A program made the position numbers and the translations under genes. From AC-37 sp035275105 (GTDB lineage Bacteria > Actinomycetota > Thermoleophilia > Solirubrobacterales > Thermoleophilaceae): a stretch of DNA of 7,176 nucleotides. Positions 5,709 to 7,176 of this stretch are shown piece after piece. The stretch spans positions 1-7,176 of the forward strand of contig DATENL010000264.1 of the NCBI GenBank assembly GCA_035275105.1. The letters run 5' to 3'. The stretch's first letter is position 1. Every line of letters begins with the position of its first letter. Under the pieces are notes generated by a model, which had not been told where the DNA came from, ran no database searches, and worked only from the letters and a program-made list of their open reading frames with translations.

Positions 5709-7176
5709 CTAGTCCTTGTCGTCGTCGTCGTCGGAGTCGTCGTCGTCGTCCGAGTCGTCGTCGTCCGAGCTGGAGCTCGAGTCGTCGTCGTCGTCCGAGC
5801 CCGAGTCGCCGTCGTCGTCTCCGGAATCCCCGTCGTCGTCGGAGCCGCCGCCCGAGTCGCCGTCGTCGCCGTCGTCATCGTCGCCGCCGCCGTCGTCATC
5901 GTCGCCGCCGCCGCCGTCACCACGGGCGTCCTCGAGAGCCTGCTTGGCCTCGTCGACCGCCTCCTGTGCCTGCTCGACGGCCTCCTCGGCCTTCTCGACG
6001 TCGCCGCCGCCTCCGCCGCCGCCGCCGCCTGACTCGCCCCGCGATTCCTCAATCACTTCGTCGATCGTCCCCTTCATGTAGAACGCGCGCTCGGGGATGT
6101 CGTCGTGCTTGCCCTCGACGATCTCCTTGAACCCGCGAATGGTGTCCTCAACCTTCACGTACTTGCCCGGCGATCCGGTGAACGCCTCGGCCACGAAGAA
6201 CGGCTGCGACAGGAAGCGCTCGATCTTGCGCGCGCGCTGCACCGTCTGCTTGTCCTCGTCGGACAGCTCGTCGATGCCGAGGATCGCGATGATGTCCTGC
6301 AGCTCCTTGTAGCGCTGGAGCACCTCCTTCACCTGCGTCGCGACCTGGTAGTGCTCGTCGCCGAGGATGTCCGCCTTGAGGATCGTCGACGTGGAGTCGA
6401 GCGGGTCGACCGCCGGATAGATCCCCTTCTCCGAGATCGACCGCGACAGGACCGTCGTGGCGTTGAGGTGAGCGAACACCGAGGCCGGAGCCGGGTCGGT
6501 GAGGTCGTCGGCAGGCACGTAGATCGCCTGCACCGAGGTGACCGACCCGCTGCGCGTGGAGGTGATGCGCTCCTGTAGCTGGCCCATCTCGGTCTCGAGG
6601 GTCGGCTGGTAGCCCACCTGGGACGGCATCCGGCCGAGCAGCGCCGACACCTCGGAGCCCGCCTGCACGAAGCGGAAGATGTTGTCGATGAAGAGCAGCA
6701 CGTCCTGGCCTTCTTCGTCACGGAAGTACTCGGCGACGGTGAGACCCGACAGGCCGACGCGTGCACGGGCACCCGGCGGCTCGTTCATCTGGCCGTAGAC
6801 CAGCGCCACCTTCGAACCCGGACCGTCGAGCTTGATGACGCCCGACTCGATCATCTCGTGATAGAGGTCGTTGCCTTCGCGGGTGCGCTCGCCGACGCCG
6901 GCCAGCACCGAGTAGCCGCCGTAGGCCTTGGCGATGTTGTTGATCAGCTCCTGCATGGTCACGGTCTTGCCGACGCCGGCCCCGCCGAACAGGCCGACCT
7001 TGCCGCCCTTGGTGTAGGGGCAGAGCAGGTCCACCACCTTGATGCCGGTGACCAGCACCTCGGCCGAGGTCGACTGCTCGGCGAAGGACGGGGCTTCCTG
7101 GTGGATGCCGCGGCGAAGGTCGGTGGCGATCGGGCCGGCTTCGTCCACCGGGTCGCCGACCACGTTCATGATGCGG
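5709..7176 (-). CDS. atpD: F1Fo ATP synthase beta subunit, N-terminus cut by window edge, with long acidic C-terminal extension
   Basis: This is the catalytic subunit of F1, making ATP from ADP and phosphate. The frame enters from the right edge; roughly 90-100 N-terminal residues (the beta-barrel domain) are missing. Numbering from the Met at 7169: P-loop GGAGVGKT (62-69, Lys68, Thr69), catalytic glutamate E94 in GERTREGND, Walker B VLLFIDNIFRF (157-167, Asp162), the arginine R180 in LLGRMPSQVG, the adenine-pocket tyrosine Y251 in YPAVDPLDSTS, and the lever loop DELSDED (300-306), a conservative variant of DELSEED. Family homology ends near 375 with RAFYMKGTIDEVIEE. The same frame then continues for about 109 residues (described separately), so the protein would be about 580 residues against the usual 460-485. 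All catalytic residues visible are intact. The stop lies nine bases before atpC. Confidence 0.95.
   Translation of the reverse strand, partial: RIMNVVGDPVDEAGPIATDLRRGIHQEAPSFAEQSTSAEVLVTGIKVVDLLCPYTKGGKVGLFGGAGVGKTVTMQELINNIAKAYGGYSVLAGVGERTREGNDLYHEMIESGVIKLDGPGSKVALVYGQMNEPPGARARVGLSGLTVAEYFRDEEGQDVLLFIDNIFRFVQAGSEVSALLGRMPSQVGYQPTLETEMGQLQERITSTRSGSVTSVQAIYVPADDLTDPAPASVFAHLNATTVLSRSISEKGIYPAVDPLDSTSTILKADILGDEHYQVATQVKEVLQRYKELQDIIAILGIDELSDEDKQTVQRARKIERFLSQPFFVAEAFTGSPGKYVKVEDTIRGFKEIVEGKHDDIPERAFYMKGTIDEVIEESRGESGGGGGGGGGDVEKAEEAVEQAQEAVDEAKQALEDARGDGGGGDDDDGGGDDDDGDDGDSGGGSDDDGDSGDDDGDSGSDDDDDSSSSSDDDDSDDDDDSDDDDDKD
5712..6038 (-). other. C-terminal extension of AtpD: poly-Gly linker, charged helix, Asp-rich tail
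   Basis: This is the part of the atpD frame beyond the conserved domain, in three blocks. Residues 381-389 (6003-6029) are nine glycines. Residues 390-416 (5922-6002) are a Glu/Ala/Lys helix, reading EKAEEAVEQAQEAVDEAKQA in its middle, with hydrophobic residues at heptad-like spacing, probably a coiled coil. Residues 419-486 (5712-5915) hold 39 Asp, no Glu and one Lys, the rest Gly and Ser; it ends DDDDDKD. DDDGDSG occurs twice in tandem (5820-5840 and 5799-5819). Asp is almost always GAC, but the repeated unit and the run of five serines use mixed codons (TCG AGC TCC AGC TCG). Three copies per F1 would hang from the membrane-facing side of the beta ring. Function is unknown. Confidence 0.85.

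Noticed and set aside
5712..5918. CRISPR array or minisatellite in the triplet-rich stretch
   Set aside because: Units are codons within an intact frame, with mixed synonymous codons and no spacer-repeat structure.
4998..6032. A 344-codon plus-strand frame with long Val-rich stretches
   Set aside because: It is antisense to atpC and the Asp-rich tail of atpD; the Val runs are simply GTC triplets opposite GAC.
5709..6052. Frameshift joining a normal AtpD end to a spurious frame
   Set aside because: The tail stays in a single frame, has ordered linker-helix-tail layout with varied codons, and stops at normal spacing from atpC; other frames here give no better protein. Only relatives or reads can settle it.
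5716..6081. A Ser/Pro-rich plus-strand frame opposite the AtpD tail
   Set aside because: It is the antisense reading of GAC/GGC triplets in another frame, with no gene-like context or ribosome site.

Overview
The window is a GC-rich stretch of bacterial chromosome, probably from a soil or metagenomic actinobacterium of the Thermoleophilia (Solirubrobacterales or Gaiellales). The reasons are the very high GC, several GTG starts, almost no Shine-Dalgarno sites, and a secreted protein whose Ig-like domain and C-terminal domain resemble those common in Solirubrobacterales. This placement rests on recognition of sequence style, not on a database search. All genes but one read leftward on the minus strand.

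Left part (1-2402): the first 43 codons of a probable lipoprotein run off the left edge. Next to it is a 740-residue Sec-exported protein with an autotransporter-passenger-like beta-repeat body, one Ig-like domain and a beta-rich C-terminal domain. Both genes have the same 11-base element containing TTGACC at the same distance from a GTG start. For the large gene a good -10 lies 17 bp from it, so its transcript is probably leaderless.

Middle (2434-4475): three compact genes encode a classical short-chain dehydrogenase (minus), a small NTF2/SnoaL-like protein (plus, divergent, 11 bp away) and an F420-dependent NADP-reductase-like Rossmann protein (minus). The last two converge and share a single CTAG for both stop codons. 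The 160-bp gap to the right holds a terminator-like hairpin with a T-rich tract for the crcB transcript and a weak -10 for the reductase.

Right part (4476-7176): the 3' end of an F1Fo ATP synthase operon (atpD, atpC) is followed by a YbjN-family gene and a fluoride channel gene (crcB) that overlap by 19 bp. Two palindromes in tandem, nearly identical to each other, sit exactly between the atpC stop and the YbjN start.

The most striking feature is the AtpD C-terminus. After a normal catalytic subunit ending, the reading frame continues for about 109 residues: a poly-Gly linker, a short charged helix predicted to form a coiled coil, and a tail with 39 Asp in 68 residues. The tail's repeated units use different synonymous codons, which argues for selection at the protein level rather than simple triplet slippage.
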